Shown in pieces: positions 45,338 through 54,098 of a stretch of 64,000 nt of DNA. Origin of the DNA: Rosenbergiella epipactidis (GTDB taxonomy: Bacteria > Pseudomonadota > Gammaproteobacteria > Enterobacterales > Enterobacteriaceae); the NCBI RefSeq assembly GCF_018494055.1, contig NZ_JABBFQ010000007.1:1-64000 (forward strand), in the 5' to 3' direction. The notes under the pieces are model-generated. The model did no database searches, was not told where the DNA came from, and saw nothing but the letters and a program-made list of their open reading frames with translations. The position numbers and the translations under genes are program-made. How positions within the stretch are numbered: the first letter of the stretch is position 1; each line of letters opens with the position of its first letter.

Positions 45338-47411
45338 ATTCCAACTCACGCCATGGATAAACGCTGCCAAAAAGTTTCCACTCGGCCTACCGATCCTGCT
45401 TTTATCGGTACTGTCGATGGTGATTTTGCCTTTAAGTCCCTTGGTTCTCGATTGCCTATTTACCTTCAACATCGTGTTGGCCATCCTGATACTGCTCGTG
45501 TCAGTCAATGCGCAACGGCCACTTGATTTTAGTATCTTCCCGACCTTACTGCTTATCACTACCTTGCTACGGCTATCATTGAACGTTGCCTCAACTCGGG
45601 TAGTCTTACTGCATGGGCATGAGGGGGAAGGTGCAGCAGGTAAAGTGATCGAAGCCTTCGGCCAAGTGGTGATCGGCGGCGATTTTGTGGTCGGTTTAGT
45701 AGTTTTCATTATTCTGATGATTGTTAACTTTGTGGTTATCACCAAGGGGGCTGAACGGATTTCTGAGGTATCGGCTCGTTTTACCCTCGATGCCATGCCC
45801 GGAAAACAGATGGCTATCGATGCCGAGTTGAATGCCGGAGCCATCACCCAAACACAGGCACGCGAGCGACGCGCGGAAGTAACCCGAGAGGCTGACTTTT
45901 ACGGTTCGATGGACGGCGCATCGAAGTTTGTCCGCGGTGACGCCATAGCAGGGATGTTAATACTGCTGATTAATATGGTCGGCGGGATCACGATTGGGAT
46001 GGTGAAATATCATCTCGATGCCAGCCAAGCGTTCCAACAATACGTGTTACTGACCATCGGTGATGGCCTGGTTGCACAGCTTCCTTCGCTACTTCTCTCG
46101 ACGGCGGCTGCAATCATCGTTACCCGTGTGAGTGATGGGCAAGATATTCGCCATGAAGTTCGCGAGCAGCTACTCGCCCAACCCACTGTTCTTTATACGG
46201 TAGCCGGCATCATGTTTGTTATGGCCCTAGTGCCCGGCATGCCGCATATCGCTTTTTTAAGTTTCACCCTCTTATTGGTCTTTACCGCATGGCGTCAGTC
46301 GAAACGTATCGCAGCGGCGAAGGTCATACCCACCGCCGAGATCGACCGTCATCTTGAGGTTCAGCCTCCGTCAGTCGATTGGGAAAGCCTTACCCAGACC
46401 GAGGCGCTCGGCCTGAACTTGGGGTATAAGCTAGTGACGCTGATTGATCCGGCACAGGGCAGCTTGCTCTCGCAACGTATTACCGGGGTACGGCAGATTC
46501 TGTCTGAAAACAGTGGCATGTTGCTGCCTGAAATTCAGGTAAGAGAAAACTTCCGCTTAAAACCCACCCAATACAGCATTACGGTGCAAGGCATCCAGGC
46601 TGCGATGGGGGAAGTCTATGCCGATAAGCTAATGGCGCTGGCCAGTAATGAAATTTACGGTGAGCTTGACGGCATTCTAGGCACCGATCCCGCTTATGGG
46701 ATGTCCGCTGTCTGGATTGACCCGACACAAAAAAGCCAAGCCTTACGCTTTGGCTATCAAGTGGTTGACTGTGCCAGTGTCATTGCTACCCATGTCAACA
46801 AAGTGGCGAAACTTCACCTGCCAGAACTGTTTCAATATGACGATATTACTCAACTGCATAAACGTTTAGCCGCACAAGCCCCTCGTTTAAGCGATGACCT
46901 GCAGCAAGCCCTTAGCTATGCGCAACAACTCCGTATTTACCGTACGCTGCTTCTTGATGGTGTGAGTTTAAAAGATATTGTGACCATCGCCACAGCGCTG
47001 TTACTGGGCCATCAAGTCACCAAAGACCCGCTCCTTCTCGCTGCCGATGTGCGTTATGCATTGCGTCGACAGATTATGCAAGGGATCAACAAAAATCGAC
47101 CACAACTCGCGGTATTCACGCTCAGTGATGAGCTGGAGAATCTCCTATTAAGGGCGCAGCAAGCCGCGGGAAATAAAGAGTTAGATAACATTCCTCTCGA
47201 TCCGCATTTGTTATCACAGCTACAAACCAATATGCCGTTGATTACTCAGCAAATGAAGGCTGAAAACTTACCCCCTGTATTGATCGTACCGCCAGCATTG
47301 CGTCCCCTGCTCGCCCGCTATGCGCGTTCTTTCTCAACCGAACTGTTTGTCCTGTCCTATAATGAAGTGCCTGAAGACCGAGAAGTCACGATACGTGGAC
47401 ACTTAACGTAA
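45330..47411 (+). CDS. flhA: Lateral flagellar export protein FlhA
   Basis: FlhA (693 aa; Salmonella 692) is the large export-gate protein. About eight N-terminal membrane helices carry the conserved FHIPEP-family loop (RISEVSARFTLDAMPGKQMAIDAELNAGAIT near 148; EADFYGSMDGASKFVRGDAIAGMLI near 184). The C-terminal cytoplasmic domain runs from about 340 (GLNLGYKLVTLID; LPEIQVRENFRLKPTQYSI; QHK-type DYRYALRRQI segment near 575). It is the last flagellar gene of the cluster on this strand. Confidence 0.95.
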   Translation: MNKFQLTPWINAAKKFPLGLPILLLSVLSMVILPLSPLVLDCLFTFNIVLAILILLVSVNAQRPLDFSIFPTLLLITTLLRLSLNVASTRVVLLHGHEGEGAAGKVIEAFGQVVIGGDFVVGLVVFIILMIVNFVVITKGAERISEVSARFTLDAMPGKQMAIDAELNAGAITQTQARERRAEVTREADFYGSMDGASKFVRGDAIAGMLILLINMVGGITIGMVKYHLDASQAFQQYVLLTIGDGLVAQLPSLLLSTAAAIIVTRVSDGQDIRHEVREQLLAQPTVLYTVAGIMFVMALVPGMPHIAFLSFTLLLVFTAWRQSKRIAAAKVIPTAEIDRHLEVQPPSVDWESLTQTEALGLNLGYKLVTLIDPAQGSLLSQRITGVRQILSENSGMLLPEIQVRENFRLKPTQYSITVQGIQAAMGEVYADKLMALASNEIYGELDGILGTDPAYGMSAVWIDPTQKSQALRFGYQVVDCASVIATHVNKVAKLHLPELFQYDDITQLHKRLAAQAPRLSDDLQQALSYAQQLRIYRTLLLDGVSLKDIVTIATALLLGHQVTKDPLLLAADVRYALRRQIMQGINKNRPQLAVFTLSDELENLLLRAQQAAGNKELDNIPLDPHLLSQLQTNMPLITQQMKAENLPPVLIVPPALRPLLARYARSFSTELFVLSYNEVPEDREVTIRGHLT

Positions 47412-47544
47412 AATGTCCTTTTACCGCGATGAGCCGCTCTTTCGGAGTTAGGCGCAAAGCCCCCAAGTGATTATCGGCGTACACTCTTTTCACTTACCCT
47501 CAGGGAGTCAGTCTTTGAGGGCACTATATTGAATGAGAGGGCCT

Positions 47545-48054
47545 ATGAAAGTATTAATTCCTGCCACTCTGGCAGCATTGGCGTTAACCCTGTCGGGCTG
47601 TAGCACTTACCATCGATTTGTGGATTATTTTTCGTCATCCTCGCCAGCTACCCCTTATGCACAGCAAGCGGAACTCGACCAACATATTAAGGGCTGTGAG
47701 TCTCAACAGGAGGAAGCCTGTTTGGCCGCGGGAACGATGTATGAACTACGCGGCAGCGACTATTACTCGCAAGCTCTGCGTTACTACCAGTTAGGAACGG
47801 GTTTAAAACAGCCTGCTGCCTACAGCGCACTGGGGCACATGTTTGAAAACGGTTATGCGGTCCCGCAAGATCTCACGCGTGCGCGCGAGCTGTATCAACA
47901 AGGGGCTGACCTGGGCGATGCAACCTCTTATCTTTACTTGTCGAACCTTTATCGGTATGGGCGTGGGGTAGATAAAAATCTGCCTAAAGCGCGCCAGTAC
48001 GCCTCACTCGCCTGTAAGAAAGGAAATGTCATGGCATGCAGCTCTCGCCGCTAG
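47545..48054 (+). CDS. Sel1-repeat lipoprotein
   Basis: This lipoprotein of about 169 aa has a signal ending in a lipobox (LTLSGC, Cys19 from ATG 47545; an in-frame ATG at 47533 is also possible). After a Ser-rich linker it has Sel1/TPR-like repeats (AAYSALGHMFENGYAVPQDLTRARELYQQGADLGDA; SYLYLSNLYRYGRGVDKNLPKARQYASLACKKG) and pairs of Cys typical of secreted Sel1 proteins. The role is unknown. It is 133 bp after flhA and on the same strand, so it may be co-expressed, but its own promoter is equally possible. Confidence 0.72.
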   Translation: MKVLIPATLAALALTLSGCSTYHRFVDYFSSSSPATPYAQQAELDQHIKGCESQQEEACLAAGTMYELRGSDYYSQALRYYQLGTGLKQPAAYSALGHMFENGYAVPQDLTRARELYQQGADLGDATSYLYLSNLYRYGRGVDKNLPKARQYASLACKKGNVMACSSRR

Positions 48055-48081
48055 AGTGACTTATCCTCGCTAACAGGGATG

Positions 48082-48105
48082 CCCCGCATAACGCTAAGGC
48101 GGGGT
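48082..48105. terminator. GC-rich hairpin between convergent genes
   Basis: CCCCGC (48082-48087) and GCGGGG (48099-48104) form a stem with an 11-nt loop, just after the stop of the minus-strand gene and 27 bp past the lipoprotein gene. There is no clear T-run on either strand. It probably ends transcription from both sides, with moderate efficiency. Confidence 0.5.
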
Positions 48106-48106
48106 A

Positions 48107-48412
48107 TTACAGTACCTTGTCCAACCGATCGGCCATCCAATCGATATCGGCGAGACACGACCCGTGGATATCATACACACTGGGACCTATCTCATTAGGG
48201 TACTCGTACTCTTCAAAGGACTCGAGCTGTTCGAGGTCATCATGGGCCACGTGGGGCGAGACTACCGGAATCAACTTGGCGAGGGCATTACCTTCCAACC
48301 GCGTCGCGTTATGATTCAGCTTAAAGCTATCCGCCGCCCACATAAGATAGGTTTCCCACTCCAAGTGATGGGCTCGTGCGGCCTGACCGAGTAAGACATC
48401 ATTCTTTTTCAT
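48107..48412 (-). CDS. Hypothetical protein, 101 aa
   Basis: I do not recognise this protein. It is acidic, with no signal peptide or membrane segment, and has aromatic and His-rich stretches (HHLEWETYLMWAADSFKLNHN near 15; EEYEYPNEIGPSVYDIHGSCLADIDWMADRL near 67). It looks like a small cytosolic helical protein. A hairpin follows its stop. It lies on the insertion side of metR, where E. coli has the divergent metE. Coding is supported by length and convergent placement only. Confidence 0.5.
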   Translation of the reverse strand: MKKNDVLLGQAARAHHLEWETYLMWAADSFKLNHNATRLEGNALAKLIPVVSPHVAHDDLEQLESFEEYEYPNEIGPSVYDIHGSCLADIDWMADRLDKVL

Positions 48413-48731
48413 CGTGCAGTCACTGCTCCTTCGTTCTGATTACCCTGCTGAGGTCCTGTCGAAGCGCCCTTCCCAGCATCCTTATTGATACACTCATTAA
48501 AATCTATGTAATCAATGACTCAACGTCAAGGTCAGTGAGACCTTCGGCCATGGAATTCTACGCAGCCACGCCAAGTCGCCATCCATTTATTAGGTGATGA
48601 AAAAAATGCGTGATCAAATTGAAGAAAAATAACGTAGATGTTTAGCCATCCAGATGTTTACACGCCTGATAATAATCAGTACATTACCTGCTAGATAAAT
48701 AAAGTGATGATTTCTACCCTTAAGGCACACC
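48413..48731. promoter_or_regulatory. Upstream region of metR, without metE
   Basis: This 319-bp gap lies where E. coli has the shared metE-metR control region. The metR-proximal part holds a row of MetJ boxes (described separately). The remainder shows no convincing open reading frame, no trace of metE coding sequence that I can recognise, and no repeat marking an insertion border. Confidence 0.55.
48636..48659 (+). promoter_or_regulatory. MetJ operator (three tandem met boxes) ahead of metR
   Basis: Three adjacent octamers AGATGTTT, AGCCATCC and AGATGTTT match the met box AGACGTCT at 6, 5 and 6 of 8 positions in perfect 8-bp register. MetJ with S-adenosylmethionine binds such tandem boxes and represses methionine genes. 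The block lies 73-96 bp before the metR ATG, a fitting place for repression of metR. Confidence 0.65.
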
Positions 48732-49649
48732 ATGATTGAGATTAAGCATCTGAAAACACTGCAGGCATTGAAGCAGACGGGGTCATTAGCCGCCGCAGCC
48801 GCTCATTTGCATCAAACTCAGTCAGCCCTCTCCCATCAATTTAGTGATATTGAGCAGCGTTTAGGCTTTAAGCTTTTTATACGTAAGAGTCAGCCGCTAC
48901 GCTTTACGCGTCAGGGCGAAGTATTATTACAACTGGCGGATAGCGTGCTACCGCAGGTGCACCAGGCGCTACAAGCGTGCCAAGCCCCACAGCAAACGAC
49001 GTTACGCATTGCGATAGAGTGTCACAGCTGTATTCAATGGATGACGCCAGCGTTAAACAGCTTTCGCGAACAGTGGCCACAGGTCTCCGTCGAATTCGCA
49101 TCAGGGGTGACTTTCGATCCACAACCGGCTTTACAGCAAGGCGAATTAGACTTGGTATTAACCTCCGATATTTTGCCGAAGAGTGGACTACACTACACCC
49201 CGCTCTTTGATTTTGAGGTAAGACTGGTCGTTGCCGTGGGTCATCCTTTAGCGACCAAAGCGGTGATATTACCGGAAGATTTGACCGATGAGACGCTACT
49301 TATCTATCCCGTACAGCGCCAGCGTATGGATATCTGGCGGCATTTTCTGCAACCGGCTGGCGTGAGTCCATCCTTAAAAACTGTCGACAATACCCTACTC
49401 CTGATCCAGATGGTTTCTGCCAATATGGGGATTGCGGCCTTACCGCACTGGGTGGTCGAAAATGTTGAGCGGCAAAAGTTAGTGGTGACACGAACGCTGG
49501 ACAACGGTATCTGGAGCCGTCTGTATGCAGCAACGCGGGAAGGTGAAAATCGCCAACCGATGTTGGATGCCTTTATTACCCATGCCCAACAACACGCTCG
49601 ACAATTACCTTTCGTGAGGGACGCCTCGGGCGCCTTGGTCACCGCCTAG
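48732..49649 (+). CDS. metR: LysR-type methionine regulator MetR
   Basis: MetR (305 aa; E. coli 317) activates metE and metH in response to homocysteine. The N-terminal helix-turn-helix ([21 protein letters not shown], about 17-37) and the effector domain ([67 protein letters not shown]) are very close to E. coli MetR. In E. coli metE is transcribed divergently beside it; here it faces the flagellar locus and a hypothetical gene, so its targets must lie elsewhere. Confidence 0.95.
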   Translation: MIEIKHLKTLQALKQTGSLAAAAAHLHQTQSALSHQFSDIEQRLGFKLFIRKSQPLRFTRQGEVLLQLADSVLPQVHQALQACQAPQQTTLRIAIECHSCIQWMTPALNSFREQWPQVSVEFASGVTFDPQPALQQGELDLVLTSDILPKSGLHYTPLFDFEVRLVVAVGHPLATKAVILPEDLTDETLLIYPVQRQRMDIWRHFLQPAGVSPSLKTVDNTLLLIQMVSANMGIAALPHWVVENVERQKLVVTRTLDNGIWSRLYAATREGENRQPMLDAFITHAQQHARQLPFVRDASGALVTA

Positions 49650-49685
49650 TCCTCCAGTACAATTATTTAAATATTTTGTAACATT

Positions 49686-49701
49686 TGTGTGATAGGTCAA
49701 A
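49686..49701 (+). promoter_or_regulatory. CRP-like site ahead of glpT
   Basis: TGTGT-GATAGG-TCAAA matches the CRP core TGTGA-N6-TCACA at 8 of 10 positions, about 85 bp before the glpT ATG. glpTQ is CRP-activated in E. coli. No clear GlpR operator is visible beside it. Confidence 0.4.
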
Positions 49702-49785
49702 GTTACTGCCCCCAATAATCGTTACCCTTGCGGCCTGCACACACGGAAGCCTGACTTTCGTGTCCATCCGATTAGGGAGAAGACG

Positions 49786-51135
49786 ATGTTTAATCTATTT
49801 AAACCGGCTGCACATGCCGCACCACTCGCTGATAAGCTTATCGACCCCACCTATCGCCGACTACGTTGGCAGATTTTTATCGGCATTTTCTTCGGTTATG
49901 CCGCTTATTATTTAGTTAGAAAAAATTTCGCTTTGGCTATCCCCTCGCTGGTTGAACAAGGCTTCAGCCGCGGCGACCTAGGCTTTGCCCTCTCTGGCAT
50001 CTCTATCGCCTACGGTTTCTCCAAATTTATTATGGGCTCGGTCTCTGACCGTTCGAATCCGCGCTATTTCCTGCCGGCGGGGCTAATCTTAGCCGCACTG
50101 GTGATGCTAATGATGGGCTTTATCCCTTGGGCCACTTCAAGCATTATGGTGATGTTTTTCTTACTGTTTTTATGTGGTTGGTTCCAAGGTATGGGCTGGC
50201 CGCCTTGTGGCAGGACCATGGTGCACTGGTGGTCACAAAAAGAGCGTGGCGGTATCGTTTCGGTATGGAACTGTGCGCATAACGTCGGGGGCGGTATTCC
50301 CCCCTTACTCTTCTTGTTAGGCATGATGTGGTTCGGTGATTGGAAAGCCGCGTTTTATATGCCGGCTTTCTTGGCGATCATTATTGCCCTGATCGCCTTC
50401 GCTCTGATGCGAGATACCCCACAATCCTGTGGGTTACCCCCCATTGAAGCCTATAAAAATGACTACCCTGCCAACTACAGTGCTGAGAGTGAAACTGAAT
50501 TAACCACCAAACAGATTTTTAGCCAATATATCCTGCCTAATAAGCTTCTATGGTACATCGCGTTAGCGAACGTTTTCGTCTATTTGCTGCGTTACGGTAT
50601 TCTCGATTGGTCACCCACTTACCTGAAAGAGGTCAAACATTTCACCTTAGATAAGTCGTCTTGGGCCTACTTCTTTTATGAGTATGCTGGTATTCCGGGA
50701 ACGCTATTGTGTGGATGGGTTTCCGATAAAGTCTTTAAGGGGAATAGAGGGATAACCGGCGTTATCTTTATGAGTTTGGTCACCCTAGCCACCATCGTTT
50801 ACTGGCTTAATCCCGCAGGTAATCCGAGCGTAGACATGGCGTGTATGACCGTAATTGGCTTCCTCATCTACGGCCCAGTGATGCTAATCGGTTTACATGC
50901 GCTGGAACTGGCACCGAAGAAAGCCGCGGGCACCGCTGCAGGATTTACCGGCCTGTTCGGCTACTTAGGGGGCTCCGTTGCTGCCAGCGCTATCGTCGGC
51001 TATACCGTTGATTACTTTGGCTGGGACGGTGGCTTCCTTGTCATGATAGTCGGGTCAGTGTTAGCCGTGCTCCTGCTTCTACTGACAACGATCAGTGAAA
51101 AGAAACATAAACGCACCCTGCTGCAGAATGACTAG
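49786..51135 (+). CDS. glpT: Glycerol-3-phosphate/phosphate antiporter GlpT
   Basis: GlpT (449 aa; E. coli 452) is an inner-membrane major-facilitator antiporter that imports sn-glycerol-3-phosphate in exchange for phosphate. Twelve helices are expected. Conserved stretches include [32 protein letters not shown] (with the substrate-contacting Arg), [15 protein letters not shown] and the long identical [26 protein letters not shown] precedes the ATG. It forms an operon with glpQ, 9 bp downstream. In E. coli glpTQ lies far away, next to glpABC. Confidence 0.95.
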   Translation: MFNLFKPAAHAAPLADKLIDPTYRRLRWQIFIGIFFGYAAYYLVRKNFALAIPSLVEQGFSRGDLGFALSGISIAYGFSKFIMGSVSDRSNPRYFLPAGLILAALVMLMMGFIPWATSSIMVMFFLLFLCGWFQGMGWPPCGRTMVHWWSQKERGGIVSVWNCAHNVGGGIPPLLFLLGMMWFGDWKAAFYMPAFLAIIIALIAFALMRDTPQSCGLPPIEAYKNDYPANYSAESETELTTKQIFSQYILPNKLLWYIALANVFVYLLRYGILDWSPTYLKEVKHFTLDKSSWAYFFYEYAGIPGTLLCGWVSDKVFKGNRGITGVIFMSLVTLATIVYWLNPAGNPSVDMACMTVIGFLIYGPVMLIGLHALELAPKKAAGTAAGFTGLFGYLGGSVAASAIVGYTVDYFGWDGGFLVMIVGSVLAVLLLLLTTISEKKHKRTLLQND

Positions 51136-51144
51136 GAGAAGATA

Positions 51145-52206
51145 ATGAAATATTTATTAACTGGACTGGCATTATTTACCTGCAGCGTCATGGCGCATGC
51201 CAGCGAAGATAAACTGGTCATTGCGCATCGCGGAGCAAGCGGCTATCTCCCCGAACACACGCTACCGGCTAAAGCGATGGCTTACGCGCAAGGTGCCGAT
51301 TATCTTGAACAAGATGTGGTGATGACACGCGATGACCAACTCGTCGTCCTGCACGACCACTTTTTAGATCGCGTCACCGATGTCGATCAGCAGTTCCCAA
51401 ACCGCCATCGAGCAGATGGCCGTTATTACGCTATCGACTTTACTCTCGCGGAAATCAGGCAGTTGCACTTTACCGAAGGTTTTCATCTCGAAGGTAAAAA
51501 ACAGGTTCAGAATTACCCTGGCCGCTTTCCGATGAATCGCTCGGAATTCCGCGTCCATACCCTGGCAGAAGAGCTGGAATTTATTCAAGGCCTTAACCAC
51601 TCCACAGGTAAAAATATTGGTATCTATACCGAGATAAAATCACCATGGTTTCATCGAAAAGAGGGAAAAGATATCAGTAAAGCCGTGCTAATCACCCTAA
51701 AACAGTATGGTTATACTAAACCAACGGATAAAGCGTGGTTGCAGTGTTTTGATTATGATGAGCTTCAGCGGATAAAACAGACGCTGGAGCCGCAACTGGG
51801 CATGGATCTCAAACGGGTACAGTTAATCGCTTACACCAAGGATAACGAGACACAGACCTTACAAAATGGTCACTGGCGTAATTACGATTACGATTGGATG
51901 ATGACTCCTGAAGGGATCGAGAAGTTATCGAAAACAGTGGATGGCATTGGCCCTGATTATCATATGCTTATCGATGCACAGTCGACACCAGGCCATATCC
52001 GCTTAACCCCGATGGTTACCGCAGCGCATCGCTACAAGCTCCCCATCCATCCTTATACCGTTCGCGCGGATCAGCTGCCGAGCTATGTCAGCAACGTCGA
52101 CGAGTTATACCAAATTCTTTACCAACAAGCCGATGTTCCGGGGTTATTCACAGACTTCCCCGATAAAGCCGTCTCATGGTTAGCCCGTCATCCACAGGCT
52201 GAGTAA
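51145..52206 (+). CDS. glpQ: Periplasmic glycerophosphodiester phosphodiesterase GlpQ
   Basis: GlpQ (353 aa; E. coli 358) hydrolyses glycerophosphodiesters in the periplasm to glycerol-3-phosphate, which GlpT then imports. A Sec signal (ends AHA, cut before SED) precedes the GDPD fold: IAHRGASGYLPEHT (catalytic His/Arg, about 27-40), YLEQDVVMTRDDQLVVLHDHFLDR (metal ligands and second catalytic His, about 53-76) and GIYTEIKSPWFHRKEGKD near 158. A strong terminator follows. Confidence 0.95.
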   Translation: MKYLLTGLALFTCSVMAHASEDKLVIAHRGASGYLPEHTLPAKAMAYAQGADYLEQDVVMTRDDQLVVLHDHFLDRVTDVDQQFPNRHRADGRYYAIDFTLAEIRQLHFTEGFHLEGKKQVQNYPGRFPMNRSEFRVHTLAEELEFIQGLNHSTGKNIGIYTEIKSPWFHRKEGKDISKAVLITLKQYGYTKPTDKAWLQCFDYDELQRIKQTLEPQLGMDLKRVQLIAYTKDNETQTLQNGHWRNYDYDWMMTPEGIEKLSKTVDGIGPDYHMLIDAQSTPGHIRLTPMVTAAHRYKLPIHPYTVRADQLPSYVSNVDELYQILYQQADVPGLFTDFPDKAVSWLARHPQAE

Positions 52207-52213
52207 CCCTAGC

Positions 52214-52237
52214 AGGCTGCTGATCCCTCAGCAGCCT
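52214..52237 (+). terminator. Rho-independent terminator after glpTQ
   Basis: A perfect 10-bp stem (AGGCTGCTGA / TCAGCAGCCT) with a 4-nt loop is followed by TTTACC on the plus strand. It lies between the convergent glpQ and yigL genes and may act on both sides, though the T-run is short. Confidence 0.75.
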
Positions 52238-52245
52238 TTACCCGA

Positions 52246-53052
52246 TTACTCCGTAACAGCAAACAGTTCACGAAGATAATGTGGCACAGCATCTTGGCCA
52301 TTAGTGCCGATAACGGCGAGCTCCGGTAATAGGTCTTTCAGTCGCTGTTGACCGTTTTCCATGATACAGCCTTTACCCGCCATACTGAGCATCTCTTTAT
52401 CGTTCATGCCATCACCAAAGGCGATGCAGTCTTCAAGGCGGTAACCTAAGCGGCGCGAGACACTGTCTAGCGCATGACCTTTCGACACCCCACCGGCCAT
52501 TACTTCTAGGCATATTGGCAATGAGAAACTGACGTTAACGCGATCGCCAAAACGGGAGACTAGCGCCTCTTCAAGTTGAACGAGATGCTGGTGGTCATTA
52601 CAGGTGAAGAAAACTTTACTGACGCCCTCGACAGAGAAATCCGCTGGGTTGTAGAGCTGATAGCGGAAGTCTGATTCCATAAAGAATGAGGCCTCATCGC
52701 GGCTTTCCCGAGCGATAAACCACTCATCATCTCGATAAATTTGTGTGAGGATCTCAGGATCGTTATAACAGAGCGAGATTAACTCTTCGGCGATCGCGGT
52801 TTCAAGATTGTGTGCAAACACGAGGTTGCCTTCCATATCGTGGACACGTGCGCCATTTGACGTGATCATATAAGCCTCTATCCCGAGTTTCTCACGGATT
52901 TGTCCCACATCCACATGGTGGCGGCCGGTCGCAAAGACGAAGGAAACGCCTTTTTCGGTCACGCGTTGTAATGTTTTAGCGGCAAAATCAGTCAGGGAGT
53001 GCTCTGGTGAGAGCAACGTCCCATCAAGATCAGAAGCAACGATTTGGTACAT
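52246..53052 (-). CDS. yigL: HAD-family sugar/pyridoxal phosphate phosphatase YigL
   Basis: YigL (268 aa) is a Cof-type HAD phosphatase. The nucleophile motif ASDLDGTLLS is at residues 7-16, motif II FATGRHHVDV is near 40, Lys in GVSKGHAL near 196, and motif IV IAFGDGMNDKEML near 218. In E. coli YigL dephosphorylates pyridoxal phosphate and sugar phosphates, including during sugar-phosphate stress. It follows pldB by about 48 bp, the E. coli order. Confidence 0.92.
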   Translation of the reverse strand: MYQIVASDLDGTLLSPEHSLTDFAAKTLQRVTEKGVSFVFATGRHHVDVGQIREKLGIEAYMITSNGARVHDMEGNLVFAHNLETAIAEELISLCYNDPEILTQIYRDDEWFIARESRDEASFFMESDFRYQLYNPADFSVEGVSKVFFTCNDHQHLVQLEEALVSRFGDRVNVSFSLPICLEVMAGGVSKGHALDSVSRRLGYRLEDCIAFGDGMNDKEMLSMAGKGCIMENGQQRLKDLLPELAVIGTNGQDAVPHYLRELFAVTE

Positions 53053-53100
53053 GATGACCTCTCAAGGGGACAGGTTGAAAACCCTTTCAAACCTGTAAAA

Positions 53101-54096
53101 TTAACGACTAAAGGTTGAAAAATATTCCGTGATCTTCTGTAAGGCTTCGGCACGGATCTCATCTTTTTCAAATAAAATTTCATGGCGGGCCCCTTCCATC
53201 ACTTGTGGATGATCGCCATAGCAGGGGAAGCCCGCTAAGTTTCTCGCAAGCGAAAATCGGTCCTGAGCTTGGTTATCAACCACTTGATCCTCGCTGGCTT
53301 GCAATAGCAATACAGGGTGGTGTAACTCTGGGGCAATGCTCTCGATATATCGGCCGGTTAAGATTGCCTCACGCACCCAGTGCGTGGTCGGCCCACCCAG
53401 TTGTAATTCTGGCTGATCGGCATAACACCGTAGACTACGTTGGTAACGCACTCGGCTGTGAGTCAGCGTATTTATACCGAACGGCGTCGCATGCCAGCGC
53501 CCCGTCCCAAAGGCAAAACCTTCCCGCAGATGCGGTCGTGTGGCGGTCCAATTTAGGATCCGCTCAACCACCCATTCGGGCATCGGCAGGACAATACCGA
53601 ACATTGGGGCAACCAGCGCCGTTGCGGTGAACAGGGAAGGATGACGCTGAGATAACAGGGTCGCAATAGCCCCGCCCATGGAGTGGGCGAGCGCAAAGGT
53701 CTGCTGATAACGCCCCCCTGACAACTCCAACTCACATAACTTTTCTAAATCGTCTACATAATCCGAGAACTGTGCCACATGCCCTAGCTGTGGGTCGTCC
53801 AACAGTCTTCCCGATAGGCCTTGTCCACGATGGTCCATCACAAAAATATCGTAGCCACAATTGAACAGGTCCCATACCACTTCTGGGTATTTGCTATAGC
53901 TTTCCGAGCGGCCCGGTACAATAAAGATCGCCTTCTTGTGCGAGGCGGCAGTCATGCGCATATAGCGGATAACCACCCCGTATTTACCGACGAATTGGCG
54001 CTCTTGTCGCTGACGCCAAAACGACAATAAGGGACCGGTAACGAACGCAGAGAAAGATTTCTCTCGATGCGTCCACTGTGACGGGTGCTTTTTCAT
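53101..54096 (-). CDS. pldB: Lysophospholipase L2
   Basis: PldB (331 aa; E. coli 340) is an alpha/beta hydrolase acting on lysophospholipids at the inner membrane. The oxyanion and nucleophile motifs are visible: FVMDHRGQGLSGRLLD (about 89-104) and ALAHSMGGAIATLL (nucleophile Ser near 143), with VLLLQASEDQVVDNQAQDRF and GARHEILFEKDEIR supplying Asp and His. It starts 2 bp after the rhtC stop. Confidence 0.93.
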   Translation of the reverse strand: MKKHPSQWTHREKSFSAFVTGPLLSFWRQRQERQFVGKYGVVIRYMRMTAASHKKAIFIVPGRSESYSKYPEVVWDLFNCGYDIFVMDHRGQGLSGRLLDDPQLGHVAQFSDYVDDLEKLCELELSGGRYQQTFALAHSMGGAIATLLSQRHPSLFTATALVAPMFGIVLPMPEWVVERILNWTATRPHLREGFAFGTGRWHATPFGINTLTHSRVRYQRSLRCYADQPELQLGGPTTHWVREAILTGRYIESIAPELHHPVLLLQASEDQVVDNQAQDRFSLARNLAGFPCYGDHPQVMEGARHEILFEKDEIRAEALQKITEYFSTFSR

Positions 54097-54098
54097 TT

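Noticed and set aside
45302-45847. 181-codon open frame on the minus strand inside flhA
   Set aside because: It lies wholly antisense to a well-conserved gene, its translation is basic and Ser/Thr-rich with no recognisable domain, and no ribosome site precedes it. It is a by-product of flhA codon use.
47471-47478. Exact sigma-28 -10 octamer GCCGATAA on the minus strand between flhA and the Sel1 gene
   Set aside because: It points back into the end of flhA, has a poor -35 partner and no gene in that direction.
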